Positions 8,337-17,453 of a DNA stretch of 64,000 nt are shown here, piece after piece. The notes beneath the pieces are model-generated. The model had not been told where the DNA came from and ran no database searches. It saw only the letters and a list, made by a program, of their open reading frames with translations. Origin of the DNA: Cryobacterium sp. SO2. Lineage in GTDB: Bacteria > Actinomycetota > Actinomycetes > Actinomycetales > Microbacteriaceae. Positions within the stretch are counted from its first letter, which is position 1. Every line of letters begins with the position of its first letter. Made by a program: the position numbers and the translations under genes. The DNA lies in contig NZ_CP117849.1 of the NCBI RefSeq assembly GCF_026151165.2, forward strand, positions 3,906,001-3,970,000. The letters are read 5' to 3'.

Positions 8337-9250
8337 AGCAACTCGGCGAGCGAGCGCAGGTGGTCGAGGTCGCGCAGATCCGGTAGCTGAAGGTAGAAGC
8401 GGGTGATGCCCTGCTCCCCCAGTCTGGCGAGTGCGGACCGGGCCTCGTCGACCGTGCCGATGATCGCGCCCAGATCAAGACCCAAATCAAGGCCTGCTCG
8501 GCCTGCCCGGTCGGAGAGCTCGGCGCGGGTCCGCCCGACGCACGCAAGGTGCGCGGCTGAAAACACGAGTGTGTCGAGATCTCGCCCCTCAGCGGCGCAA
8601 GTCTCTCGCAGGCGTCCGCGAACGGTCTCGGGTGTGCCCGGACGCGGGAACTCGAGGTTGAACTCCGCGGCCCATCGCGCCGCGAGGCGCAACCCTCGCG
8701 GCTTGCCCTTCCCTCCCACGATTATGGGTGGCGGCGTCTGCACGGCCCTCGGCAGGGCAGGGCAATCCTCCAGACGGTAGTGAGCGCCCTCGAAGCTGAA
8801 CGTCTCGCCGACCGGGGTACGCCAGAACCGGGAGAGGATCTCCAGCTGCTCCTCCAGCCGGTCAAAACGAGTGACGACGTCGGGGAACGGGATGCCGTAC
8901 GCCCGGTGCTCGCGCTCGAACCAGCCGGCGCCCAACCCTAGTTCGATCCGGCCGCCAGACAGCGAGTCAACCTGCGACACCTGCACAGCCAGCGGACCGG
9001 GTAGCCGGAACGTTGCCGCTGTGACGAGGGTGCCTAGGCGGATGCGGGAGGTCTCGCGGGCCAGCGCCGCCAGGCTCACCCATGCGTCAGAGGTCTCGGG
9101 CATAGCCTCCCCGCCACCGAGGCCGAGAGGAAGAAAGTGGTCGGTGCGGAAGAACCCACCGAAACCCAGCTCTTCGGCAAGTACGGCGGCGGCCCGCTGG
9201 TCGTCGAAGCCCGCTCCCTCCTGAGGTTCTATAAGGATGCGGAGATCCAT
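8333..9250 (-). CDS. LLM class (luciferase-like) flavin/F420-dependent oxidoreductase
   Basis: A 305-residue TIM-barrel luciferase-like monooxygenase fold. It opens MDLRILIEPQEG, has FFRTDHF (substrate/cofactor loop), RIRLGTLVTAATFRLP, DSLSGGRIELGLGAGW and PPIIVGGKGKPRGLRLAARW. These are hallmarks of the actinobacterial F420-dependent LLM subfamily. It is the last gene of the minus-strand operon, three bases after the transketolase C subunit. In this cluster it is a candidate tailoring dehydrogenase or reductase; the substrate cannot be read from sequence. Confidence 0.85.
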   Translation of the reverse strand: MDLRILIEPQEGAGFDDQRAAAVLAEELGFGGFFRTDHFLPLGLGGGEAMPETSDAWVSLAALARETSRIRLGTLVTAATFRLPGPLAVQVSQVDSLSGGRIELGLGAGWFEREHRAYGIPFPDVVTRFDRLEEQLEILSRFWRTPVGETFSFEGAHYRLEDCPALPRAVQTPPPIIVGGKGKPRGLRLAARWAAEFNLEFPRPGTPETVRGRLRETCAAEGRDLDTLVFSAAHLACVGRTRAELSDRAGRAGLDLGLDLGAIIGTVDEARSALARLGEQGITRFYLQLPDLRDLDHLRSLAELL

Positions 9251-9253
9251 TGT

Positions 9254-10213
9254 TCAGCTCCTCGCTTTCACGGGTGCGCGGCGAAGTTCCGCCGCGATGG
9301 AATCAGCGTCGAGACCGGCCGCGGCCACGGCGTCGGCCCAGCTCCCGTACCCGGCCACGTAGCGGTCCGGCAGGCCCAGGCGTACCACCCGGGGTACTGG
9401 CATCCACGATCCACTCGCGTCCGTACCCGCGCCCCCGTCCGCGAGGATTTCGAGAACGGCCGACCCTAGCCCGCCATCGCGTAGGTGCTCCTCCACAGTC
9501 ATAACCAGCGGCACAGCCCCCACGATCGCGCGCACGGAGTCCGGGTCAAGGGGCTTGATCGTGTGCACGTGGTGCACAGCGACCGAGAGCCCCTCGTCGG
9601 CCAATCGCTCTGCCGCCTCCACGGCGCCTGGGGTCAGCGCCCCGGTCGAGAGAATCGCGACGTCGCAGCCCTCGCGCAAAGTGACCGGAACCCCGATTCG
9701 CGGCGCTAGATTCGTCTCCGGCACGGCGTAGTCCGGCCGAGGTACCCGGATGTAGGCGAAGCGCTTCGTGCGCAACGCCTCCTCTAGAAGCACTGCGGCT
9801 TCCGCCATCGAACCGGGCGATATGAGCGTCACCCCAGGGATAGTGCGCAAAAGTGCGAAGTCGTCGACGGCGCAGTGGGTGGGGCCGAAGAAGTGGTAAG
9901 CCACCCCCGGTCCTGTGCCCAGGAGCACGACTGGGAGGCCGTGCAAGCCGATGTCGATATGCACCTGCTCGAAGCAGCGGCGGGTAAGGAAGGTAGCGAT
10001 CGTCGACACCACCGGTTGTGCACCTTCCAGCGCCATCCCCGCGGCCATACCGATCAGGTGTTGTTCCTGGATGCCCTCCATCATGAACTGCTCCGGCAGC
10101 TCGGTCCGCATTTCGGCGAGGAGCGTGGGGTTGAGGTCGGATCCCACGAACACGATAGATGGATCCTCGCGGGCGAGCCTGTGCACGACGTCCCAGAGGC
10201 TCTCGGCGGTCAT
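9254..10213 (-). CDS. Transketolase C-terminal subunit (pyrimidine-binding and C-terminal domains)
   Basis: A 319-residue partner of the adjacent N subunit. It contains MEGIQEQHLIGMAAGMA, with the Glu that activates the thiamine pyrophosphate pyrimidine ring, a FGPTHCAVDDFALLR segment matching the usual GPTH region, and a C-terminal domain (CDVAILSTGALTP, VEEHLRDGGLG). The start ATG at 10213 overlaps the N-subunit stop. Together the pair would transfer two-carbon ketol units; sedoheptulose 7-phosphate is a normal transketolase product and the substrate of the cyclase at 22599. Confidence 0.85.
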   Translation of the reverse strand: MTAESLWDVVHRLAREDPSIVFVGSDLNPTLLAEMRTELPEQFMMEGIQEQHLIGMAAGMALEGAQPVVSTIATFLTRRCFEQVHIDIGLHGLPVVLLGTGPGVAYHFFGPTHCAVDDFALLRTIPGVTLISPGSMAEAAVLLEEALRTKRFAYIRVPRPDYAVPETNLAPRIGVPVTLREGCDVAILSTGALTPGAVEAAERLADEGLSVAVHHVHTIKPLDPDSVRAIVGAVPLVMTVEEHLRDGGLGSAVLEILADGGAGTDASGSWMPVPRVVRLGLPDRYVAGYGSWADAVAAAGLDADSIAAELRRAPVKARS

Positions 10214-11064
10214 CGGACCGCCTCGGACGGCTCCGGCTCCAGGCCGGATCGGGCGGACAGGGATTCCCACATTGACGCGATCTCCTCTTCGGTGAAGCCC
10301 ATCCGATAGTGCCAGGTGGGAGTGTTCTCGGCCACAGCGAGCCCGCGGCCCTTGGTGGTGGCGCAGACCACGGCGAGCGGACCCTTGCCCTTGTCCGGTG
10401 CGGTCAGCGCAGCCTCGAGTGCTACCGGATCGTGACCGTCGACCTCACGTACGAGGCATCCGAACGCCGCGAGCATTTCGACGAGCGGACCGGTGTCGAG
10501 GATGTCGGAGGTACGTCCGGCCGACTGGAGTCCGTTGCGGTCGACGATCACGGCAAGGTTCGTGAGGCCATGGTGTCGCGCAGACAGCAGTGCCTCCCAT
10601 ACCGAACCCTCCCCGAGCTCACCGTCTCCGAGCACCACGAAAACTCGGCTCGCCGACCTCCGACGGCGAAGTTCGATGGCCATGCCGACTCCGACGGAGA
10701 GGCCGTGGCCGAGGGATCCGGTGGAGAACTCCACCCCGGGAACCTGGCCGCTTTCAGGATGACCGCCAAGCATCGCGAAACGCTTCCCCACCCGGCTGAT
10801 TTCGCCTACATCGAAGTAACGGTGGTCAGCCAGCAGTACATATTGCGAGAGGCAGCCGTGCCCCTTACTCAGGATGATCCGGTCCCGGCCTGCCCAGAGC
10901 GGCTCGGAGGGACGATGGGCGGCGACCGAGTCGTAGAGCACCCGCATGATCTCCATACTGGAGAACGAGGCTCCGACGTGGCCTCCGCCCACGTCGATCA
11001 GTGCCTTGAGGGCAATCCGTCGAAGCGCCAGGGAGCGTTCATCGAGGTGAGCGTGCGAAATCAT
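10210..11064 (-). CDS. Transketolase N-terminal subunit (thiamine diphosphate-binding)
   Basis: A 284-residue protein with the PP domain of transketolase: GHVGASFSSMEI near residue 28, ILSKGHGCLSQY, GSLGHGLSVGVGMA, and the TPP/Mg motif GDGELGEGSVWEA followed by VDRNGLQ. The C-terminal TWHYRM matches the usual N-subunit end. Split transketolases are common in antibiotic clusters that need heptulose or ketose precursors, for example next to AHBA genes. Four-base overlaps with both neighbours place it in one operon. Confidence 0.88.
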   Translation of the reverse strand: MISHAHLDERSLALRRIALKALIDVGGGHVGASFSSMEIMRVLYDSVAAHRPSEPLWAGRDRIILSKGHGCLSQYVLLADHRYFDVGEISRVGKRFAMLGGHPESGQVPGVEFSTGSLGHGLSVGVGMAIELRRRRSASRVFVVLGDGELGEGSVWEALLSARHHGLTNLAVIVDRNGLQSAGRTSDILDTGPLVEMLAAFGCLVREVDGHDPVALEAALTAPDKGKGPLAVVCATTKGRGLAVAENTPTWHYRMGFTEEEIASMWESLSARSGLEPEPSEAVR

Positions 11065-12746
11065 GGCTTTCCTTTCATAAGGTTGGGCGCGAAGTCGAGC
11101 AGCTCGATGCGGAAGGCGTCGAGGAGTTCCCGAGCCGCGCCGGAGGTCAGCATGTCTTCGCGGTAGCTCAGCCCAATCAAAAAGGCCTCGTTGGTGAACC
11201 GCGTCGAGGCATCGATGGTGTAGCCACGCCGGTCCCGGCTGTGGCTCGCCGGCACCGCCGTGACCCGGAGTCCCGCCCAGCGGAACACGTCCGGCGCGGC
11301 CGAGCCGTCCGCGAAGACGGCTCCCGGTCCCCGTTCGGAATCCGGTGCCGGTTCGGATTCCGGTGCCGGTTCCGGGTTGACGTGCAGCACAAGAATGGCG
11401 CGGTCCTCCGGAAGGATCCAGTCATCGTGGCGGTGCACCCGCGCGATGCGGTCGATCGGATGGAAAGCCTGGGCCATAGACTCCGCCACAACGGCGGTGA
11501 CCCGGCGCACCTCTTGCTCGCTGCGCACCTCGGGAACCGGTGAGATTCGTGCAAGGGTGATCCCCGCGACGGAGCCGACGGTCGTGGCGACGTTCGGCAA
11601 GCTTCGGTTCGAGGTGTACCAGTAGATGGTTGCGTCTGGAACCCCAGTAACGCGTGCGGCCGCGCGGGCCAGGCTGAAGACGGCCAGGGCGTGCAACGTG
11701 GTGCCGAGCTCGGCGGCGCGCTCTCTCAGTCGGTGGCCCGCGTCACGGCCGGCCACGTGTAGCAGAAGGACGTCTTCGCCCAGAGGGTCGCTCGGCGGCG
11801 CGAGCGCGGGATGCGCGAACTCGCGCCACACCGGGCCGTCACCGATCTGTGCGAGCCAGTGCCGTTCGGCTTCCCGGCCGCGCGCGCTCTCGCACCATGA
11901 GGCCTCTAAGGCCGCGAACTCGACGCCCTCAACGTCGGCGTGCAAGGATGCGGGCTCGATCTCGGATCCCGACGGAGCGGTGAGGCCCGTGACCCTTCGC
12001 GAGTATTCCCGGGCGAGGCCGGCGACGACAAGGTCCCAGGAGACCGCATCAGACACGATGTGCTCGAGCACGATCCAGAGCTGGTGGCGATCCGGTGCGA
12101 ACGACACGAGCACGAATCGGCCGAGCCGTCCGCTGTCCAGTGCGAACGGGCGGCGAACGGCTGCGGCGATCTCGACGGCCGGCATTCCGGTGGCATCGAT
12201 CCGCTCCAGGCCGAAAATCTCGGGGCTCACGCGTTGCCGCATCGTTCCCGCCCGCCAGTCGAAAACAGTGCGCAGGGCACCGGTTCCGCGGACCAGATCC
12301 TCGACGGTCTCAGCGAGCGCCGGCACGTCGATCAGTCCGGCGATCTCGAGGCCCGCCCCTACGATCTCAGCCTCGCCGCGGAACATTGCCCGGCCGGTCG
12401 CCTCCGACAGCCGGAGCCGCTCCAGTCGCGCCGCCTGATTCTCGCTGACCGTCCGCCACTCGGCGGGGTCACTGCGCGGCGGAAGCTCCACCGCGAGAGT
12501 GCGATCCTCTCCCTGTTCCACCAGCGCCTTAGCCATCTGCGCGGGGCTGGCGTTCTGGAAAACGTCAGTGAAGGTGATTGAGCGACCCGTGGCCTCCGAG
12601 GCGGCGCGGGCGAAGATCTCAGCGTGCATAGAGGTTCCTCCGGCTGAAAATAGCGAGGTTTCGGCATCGAGGTTGTCGGTCGCCAGAACCAACCGGAGCA
12701 CGGATGTCAGGGCGTGCTCGAGCTCCGACTGCGCAGCCCCACTCAA
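11061..12746 (-). CDS. NRPS protein: N-terminal carrier domain plus condensation domain
   Basis: A 561-residue PCP-C didomain. The carrier covers residues about 5-80 with the phosphopantetheine Ser39 in SAGGTSM. The condensation fold follows from about 100; its active-site motif reads EHIVSDAVS (His229, Asp233), keeping the catalytic second His and Asp. The order carrier-then-condensation without adenylation or thioesterase domain means it must be charged and served by the separate ligases nearby. It overlaps the FAAL gene upstream and the transketolase gene downstream by four bases each. Confidence 0.82.
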   Translation of the reverse strand: MSGAAQSELEHALTSVLRLVLATDNLDAETSLFSAGGTSMHAEIFARAASEATGRSITFTDVFQNASPAQMAKALVEQGEDRTLAVELPPRSDPAEWRTVSENQAARLERLRLSEATGRAMFRGEAEIVGAGLEIAGLIDVPALAETVEDLVRGTGALRTVFDWRAGTMRQRVSPEIFGLERIDATGMPAVEIAAAVRRPFALDSGRLGRFVLVSFAPDRHQLWIVLEHIVSDAVSWDLVVAGLAREYSRRVTGLTAPSGSEIEPASLHADVEGVEFAALEASWCESARGREAERHWLAQIGDGPVWREFAHPALAPPSDPLGEDVLLLHVAGRDAGHRLRERAAELGTTLHALAVFSLARAAARVTGVPDATIYWYTSNRSLPNVATTVGSVAGITLARISPVPEVRSEQEVRRVTAVVAESMAQAFHPIDRIARVHRHDDWILPEDRAILVLHVNPEPAPESEPAPDSERGPGAVFADGSAAPDVFRWAGLRVTAVPASHSRDRRGYTIDASTRFTNEAFLIGLSYREDMLTSGAARELLDAFRIELLDFAPNLMKGKP

Positions 12747-14392
12747 CGTGCGACCGCCTCAGTCGCGGCGAGCCAGGCATCGCGCGCGGCCGCAATCCGT
12801 ACCTTGCCACTCGTGGTAACCGGAAGCTCGCCCGGCGCGACGAGTTCGGTGTGGCCGACGATCAGACCGAGCGCTTGGAACACGCGGGACCGGATCTCCC
12901 CAGCCATACGTTTTACGTCGCCCTCCTTCGAGGACTCCACGAGGACCACCAATGACTGCCGCGACGGGTCTCGATCGTCGACAAAAGCAGCTATGCGCCC
13001 GGCACGCACCCCAGCGACACCTGCGCAAGCCTCGGTGATGTCCTGCTGAAAACAGTTGACACCGTTGACGACCACGACGTCGTCGTGACGGCCCAAAACA
13101 AAGACGTGCCCCTCGAGCACGAAACCGAGATCACCAGTGCGGATCCCACCCTCCGGCGACCGCGGGATCGGTGCGGAGTAATAATGCTCGGCCACCTGCG
13201 GACCCGAGACCTCTAGCTCTCCAACCCGACCGTCCTGACTTCCTCCGCGGTCGTCCCCGTCCGCGACCCGCACCACCGTGCCGGACACCGGCATCCCACT
13301 GGAGACGAGCTCGTGACTGCCGCTGTCGCGAACGACCCGATTGCCGACAATAAGCTGCTCACGGTCGACCCGGACGCGCATTGGGCGGCTGCTTGGAGTC
13401 GTCGCAGTCACGGTGAGCGTTGCCTCCGCCATGCCATACGAGGGGCAAAACGTCTCCGGAGCGAATCTCGCCGCGCGGGTCAGCTCCACGAACGCGTCGA
13501 AAGTGGAGGGCCGCACGAGCTCGCCGGCGTCCCGCGCGACCCGCCACCGGGAAAGGTCCAGCCCGATGAGATCGGCTGGCGTGAGCCGCCTGGCGCAGTA
13601 AGCATAGGCGAAGTCCGGAGCGCTCGAAAGGGTTCCGCCGTAACGGCTGATAGCGCGCAGCCAGCGCAGAGGATCAGCGACGAAGTCCGTCGGCTGCTGA
13701 AGCACCGTGGTGTAGCCAGCGAATAGCGGGCGCATCACGGCCGTGACCAAGCCCATGTCGTGATACAGCGGAACCCAGCTCACAACGACGTCGTCGGCCC
13801 GGTCTCCGTAGACCTCAGCCGCCTGGCGGCAGTTGGCCTGAATCATCCGGTTCGTGACAACCACCCCGCGGGGGGTTCTCGTGGAGCCGGAGGTGTACTG
13901 GAGCAAGGCCGCTTGCGACGAAGGCACTCGACGCGCCGCGTCGTGTCCGGCGGCGGCTTGGGCCCCACATAGTTCGACGATCGGCACGGCCCGTAGCCCG
14001 GCGACTGCTGGGAATGCCCTCCGCCGCTCGGCGAGTTCGTCGGCTTCGATCAGCAAGACTGGTGCACAGTCCGACCAGACACCGGACAGCCGTGACACGT
14101 AGGAGCTGTCGCGTCGTCCGCCGGGCGTGGGCAGCACCACGGCCACGGCACCCTCGGCGAGGATCGCCAGGAACGAGGCGATCAGTTCGACTCCGTTCGG
14201 CAGAGAGAGCGCCACCCGGTCGCCCGCCCGGATGTTGCGTGTCAGCAACCCGCCGCGTATGCGCGCCGTGAGCTTGGACAGGTCGGTCCAGGAGTGCGAC
14301 ACCGAGCCGTCGGGAGCGTCTACGATTACCGCCGCTTCGTTCGGGGTGCGCTCGGCGTGACGGATCATCCAGTCGAAGAGTGTGCCGCTCAT
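12743..14392 (-). CDS. Adenylate-forming enzyme, fatty acyl-AMP ligase (FAAL)-like
   Basis: A 549-residue protein opening with TLFDWMIRHAERTP. It carries the P-loop-like YTSGSTRTPRGVVV, SWVPLYHDMGLV (characteristic of FAALs), SYGMAEATLT, RTGDLGF and a C-terminal GRHDDVVVVNGVN with a SGKVR catalytic Lys. FAALs activate a fatty or other carboxylic acid as its adenylate and load it on an acyl carrier protein rather than on CoA. Likely partners are the ACP at 14510 or the carrier domain in the next gene. First gene of the 14392-8333 operon. Confidence 0.83.
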   Translation of the reverse strand: MSGTLFDWMIRHAERTPNEAAVIVDAPDGSVSHSWTDLSKLTARIRGGLLTRNIRAGDRVALSLPNGVELIASFLAILAEGAVAVVLPTPGGRRDSSYVSRLSGVWSDCAPVLLIEADELAERRRAFPAVAGLRAVPIVELCGAQAAAGHDAARRVPSSQAALLQYTSGSTRTPRGVVVTNRMIQANCRQAAEVYGDRADDVVVSWVPLYHDMGLVTAVMRPLFAGYTTVLQQPTDFVADPLRWLRAISRYGGTLSSAPDFAYAYCARRLTPADLIGLDLSRWRVARDAGELVRPSTFDAFVELTRAARFAPETFCPSYGMAEATLTVTATTPSSRPMRVRVDREQLIVGNRVVRDSGSHELVSSGMPVSGTVVRVADGDDRGGSQDGRVGELEVSGPQVAEHYYSAPIPRSPEGGIRTGDLGFVLEGHVFVLGRHDDVVVVNGVNCFQQDITEACAGVAGVRAGRIAAFVDDRDPSRQSLVVLVESSKEGDVKRMAGEIRSRVFQALGLIVGHTELVAPGELPVTTSGKVRIAAARDAWLAATEAVAR

Positions 14393-14509
14393 ACGGAAGT
14401 CTTCCTTTCGTTAGTCGTTGCGGGGTGCTGGGGATCGGCCCTTACATCGATGGGCGCTGCTGCCGTAGGCTTCCATCGACCACTGGCACCGATCCGAGGA
14501 GTGACGCGA

Positions 14510-14766
14510 TGACGCCCACCGACCCGCAGCAGGACGAGGCTACGATGTTGCATCTCTGGAGCGAAGTACTGCAGATATCGTCCGTCGGGCTGGACGACGA
14601 TCTGATCGACATCGGCGGCGACTCCCTGACCGCGATGACCCTGCTGTCGAAGATCACGGCGGAGTTCGGCGTGGAACTGGAACTCTGGGACTTGCTTGAC
14701 GCAGGCACCCCGAGACGCCTGCTCGACGTCGTGCACGCCGCCGCCGAGGACCGATCCCGGATCTAG
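14510..14766 (+). CDS. Free-standing acyl/peptidyl carrier protein
   Basis: An 85-residue acidic four-helix carrier. The phosphopantetheine Ser39 sits in DIGGDSLTA and the following helix reads MTLLSKI. A GAGG element precedes the ATG at 14510. It is the only plus-strand gene between two minus-strand ligase genes, and the 14393-14509 gap must hold divergent promoters. It would be primed by the PPTase at 21946 and loaded by one of the two flanking ligases. Confidence 0.9.
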
Positions 14767-14773
14767 CTGGCGC

Positions 14774-16207
14774 TCAGCCATCAGCCGTCACCAGGTCACG
14801 CAGAATGGTGGTGCGGAGTTTTCCCGCCTCGCTTCGCTGCAAGCTCGACACCAACCGGATGTCGGCCGGTACCTCGCGCGGAGCGAGCTCGGTCATGCAG
14901 TGGAATAGCAGCGATGTGCGGAAATCTCCCTCACGGCTGGGCACCACGAGCGCAACTAGCCGCTGGCCGAGCACCAGATCGGGCACGGCCACCACCGCGG
15001 CATCCAGGACGCTGTCGTGGCGCAGCAGTGTGGCAACGACAGCCTCGAGGCGCACGTTCTCGCCGCCCACGATCACCTGGTCGTCACGGCGCCCTTCGAG
15101 GTAGAGATAGCCCTCCTCGTCTAGGCGGCCCATGTCGTAAACCGTGCGGAAGCCGTCGCGGCTGTTCAGCACGGGCCCACGAGCGTTGGCTGCGCTGGCG
15201 ATCGTGCGCATGTAGACGGTTCCGACCTCACCAGGTGCCAGCGGTCCCGATCCATCGTCGGCATAGATTCGTATCCGGGTGAAAAACCCGCGTCCGACTG
15301 TGCCGGGCCGGGTCAGCCACTCGTCGGCTCGGCATAAGGTCACTCCGATCGACTCGGTGGCGGCGTACATCTCGTGCAACCGCTCGTGGCCGAGGGCTTC
15401 CATCCAGGTCTCCCGTGTTCGCGGGGCGCAAGGGCCAGCTGTGTGGAGCACGCCAACAAGCGCTTCGAGCGCTCCCGGATGCTCAACTAGAAGCGGGGCG
15501 AGCAACTGCAGGTGGCTAGGGGTGAGCTGGGTCCATTGCACGCGGTGGCGTTCAAGCGCCGCCAGCACGACATGCGGATTGAAGACCTGCGGCGTCACGA
15601 TCTTAATGCCACCCAGAAGGGCTTCGACGAGGTGCGTTAGCGGAGCGGCGTGGTACCAGCCACCCGCCACCAGGTGCGTCTGCCCGGCCCTCCAGCCTGT
15701 CTGCTGTAGCAGCAGCGGCGCCCCGCGGCGCGGATCCCAACTCGGCCGACCGTGCCTCACCACGACCTTGGGATCGCCCGAGGTCCCCCCAGTGAACAGC
15801 ACGATCCCTCCTGCGGGAGAGGGCTTAGCGGTGAGGGCCTCAGATCCTTCGGGAGAGGCCAACCATTCGCCGCGGAACCAGACGTCGCATCCGGTCTCGT
15901 CGGCCACCCTCTGCGCGAGTGCAGTCAGGGAGCGGGCTGCCATCGACGGCTCGATCAGTAGGAGCAGGCTCCCGCTGCGGAGCACCCCCAGCAGCTCGAT
16001 TAGGGTGCGGGCGTCGTTGGACGCGGTGACCATGACAACGGTGGCCGCACCGTGCGCCTCTGCGACCTCCTGCGCGACAGCGAGCGATCCGTCTTCAAGC
16101 TCGCGCCGGCTTAAGGTCTCCTCACGGCCGGTCGGGTCAACGCCGACGAAGGAGAGGCGGTTGGGATCTTGCTCCGCCAGCTCGGTGATCCGCTGGTCGA
16201 TGTCCAT
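14774..16207 (-). CDS. AMP-dependent synthetase/ligase
   Basis: A 477-residue ANL-superfamily enzyme. It contains LFTGGTSGDPKVVV (P-loop), GGWYHAAPL, YAATESIGVT, a Y.MGRLDEEGYLYLEGR.D hinge, GGENVRLEAV and the terminal EAGKLRT with the catalytic Lys. The pattern resembles acyl-CoA/bile-acid ligases rather than amino-acid adenylation domains, so a carboxylic acid substrate is likely. The gene follows the aminotransferase by 13 bases and ends eight bases beyond the convergent ACP gene. Confidence 0.85.
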   Translation of the reverse strand: MDIDQRITELAEQDPNRLSFVGVDPTGREETLSRRELEDGSLAVAQEVAEAHGAATVVMVTASNDARTLIELLGVLRSGSLLLLIEPSMAARSLTALAQRVADETGCDVWFRGEWLASPEGSEALTAKPSPAGGIVLFTGGTSGDPKVVVRHGRPSWDPRRGAPLLLQQTGWRAGQTHLVAGGWYHAAPLTHLVEALLGGIKIVTPQVFNPHVVLAALERHRVQWTQLTPSHLQLLAPLLVEHPGALEALVGVLHTAGPCAPRTRETWMEALGHERLHEMYAATESIGVTLCRADEWLTRPGTVGRGFFTRIRIYADDGSGPLAPGEVGTVYMRTIASAANARGPVLNSRDGFRTVYDMGRLDEEGYLYLEGRRDDQVIVGGENVRLEAVVATLLRHDSVLDAAVVAVPDLVLGQRLVALVVPSREGDFRTSLLFHCMTELAPREVPADIRLVSSLQRSEAGKLRTTILRDLVTADG

Positions 16208-16220
16208 CGTCCGTCCCTTA

Positions 16221-17453
16221 TCAGCGTACGACCGTCAAGCGCACGAGCTCGGCGATGCGATCGACGTCGGAAACCGTGATCCGCTCGTTCCACCAGACGA
16301 CGATGGCGCGCTCGATGAACCCGTTCATGCCCGGGAAATGCACCGTATCGTCGCGGGCCTTATCGGCATAGCCGATCGCATCCTGACCTACGAGCCGGCG
16401 GGGGTATCGTTGGAAGAGCGTCTTCTCGAACAACGGAAGGTGCAGGTAGCACGGCACGACGACAGCACGACGCCGCGAAAACTCGTCGGCCATTGGGTCG
16501 CGCACGCCCGGGAGGACCTCAGGATCCACGCTGAGCAGGTACTTCCAGTAGGTCTGTACCTCGCCGGCAGAGTTAGACGGGCAGATCACGCCTTCGACAC
16601 CGGCGAGCTGCTCCGATAGTAAATCGGCGTGGGAGATCCGGATCTCGATCGAAGCGTCCAGCTTGCCCAGCTGCGCCACAGCGATCGCCGCCTGCACCTC
16701 ACTCATGCGCGCGTTCATGCCGAGGATCGGATGATCTGCCGAGCGGGATCGGGTGCGGGCGGCGACGCCCTTATTTACCCAAGAGCGCAGCCGGCGTGCG
16801 AGCTCAGGATCATCGGTAATGGCCAGGCCGCCCTCACCTGCGGAGATGTGTTTGGTCTGCTGCGTGCTGAAGGTGCCGATGGCCCCGAAGGTACCTACGA
16901 AACGGCCCGCATGCCGGGCATCGTAAGCCTGAGCGCAATCCTCTACCACCGCCAACCCGTGCTTTTCGGCGATCTGCATGAGCCGGGTCATGTCGCAGGG
17001 CTTACCGACCAGATGCGTTATCAGAATGGCCGAGGTGCGCGGTGAGATCGCCCGCTCGACAGATTCGGGATCGATATTGCCAGTGACCGGATCCACGTCA
17101 GCGAAGACCGGCACCAGTCCCTCCTGCAGGATCGGCGAGACCCCGCCGATGTCCGACAGCGGAGTGGTGACGACCTCGCTACCGGCCTCCAGGCCCAGCA
17201 CAGCAAGTGCCCCTTGCAGGGCCGTGGTACCCGAGGAACAGGCTATGGCGTCGCCAACTCCGTAGCGGTCAGCGATCTCGAGCTCGAAGCGGCGGGTGAA
17301 GCCGGCATCAGAGGAGATCAGCACGCCGCTGCGGAGTACCTCCGTCACTAGGGCGAGCTCCTCATCGCCGAAGCTATGACCAGAGCCATCCTCCTCGCAG
17401 GGGATCCAGCGCTCCACAGCGTTATTCGTCATCGGGGTTATCGTGTCGGTCAT
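16221..17453 (-). CDS. DegT/DnrJ/EryC1/StrS family PLP aminotransferase
   Basis: A 410-residue fold-type I aminotransferase. It shows CSSGTTALQGALAVLG (PLP phosphate binding), AVVEDCAQAYDAR with Asp172, and Lys201 in TQQTKHISAGEGG, the Schiff-base Lys context of this family. Members aminate keto-sugars or keto-cyclitols, for example glutamine:scyllo-inosose aminotransferases. With a C7 cyclitol synthase in the same operon, the likely role is putting an amine on an oxidised valiolone-type cyclitol. The start overlaps the nucleotidyltransferase stop by four bases. Confidence 0.87.
   Translation of the reverse strand: MTDTITPMTNNAVERWIPCEEDGSGHSFGDEELALVTEVLRSGVLISSDAGFTRRFELEIADRYGVGDAIACSSGTTALQGALAVLGLEAGSEVVTTPLSDIGGVSPILQEGLVPVFADVDPVTGNIDPESVERAISPRTSAILITHLVGKPCDMTRLMQIAEKHGLAVVEDCAQAYDARHAGRFVGTFGAIGTFSTQQTKHISAGEGGLAITDDPELARRLRSWVNKGVAARTRSRSADHPILGMNARMSEVQAAIAVAQLGKLDASIEIRISHADLLSEQLAGVEGVICPSNSAGEVQTYWKYLLSVDPEVLPGVRDPMADEFSRRRAVVVPCYLHLPLFEKTLFQRYPRRLVGQDAIGYADKARDDTVHFPGMNGFIERAIVVWWNERITVSDVDRIAELVRLTVVR

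Noticed and set aside
15279..16619. A 446-codon plus-strand frame
   Set aside because: It is the shadow of the AMP ligase and aminotransferase genes on the minus strand and has the Arg/Ser-rich composition of antisense GC-rich frames.
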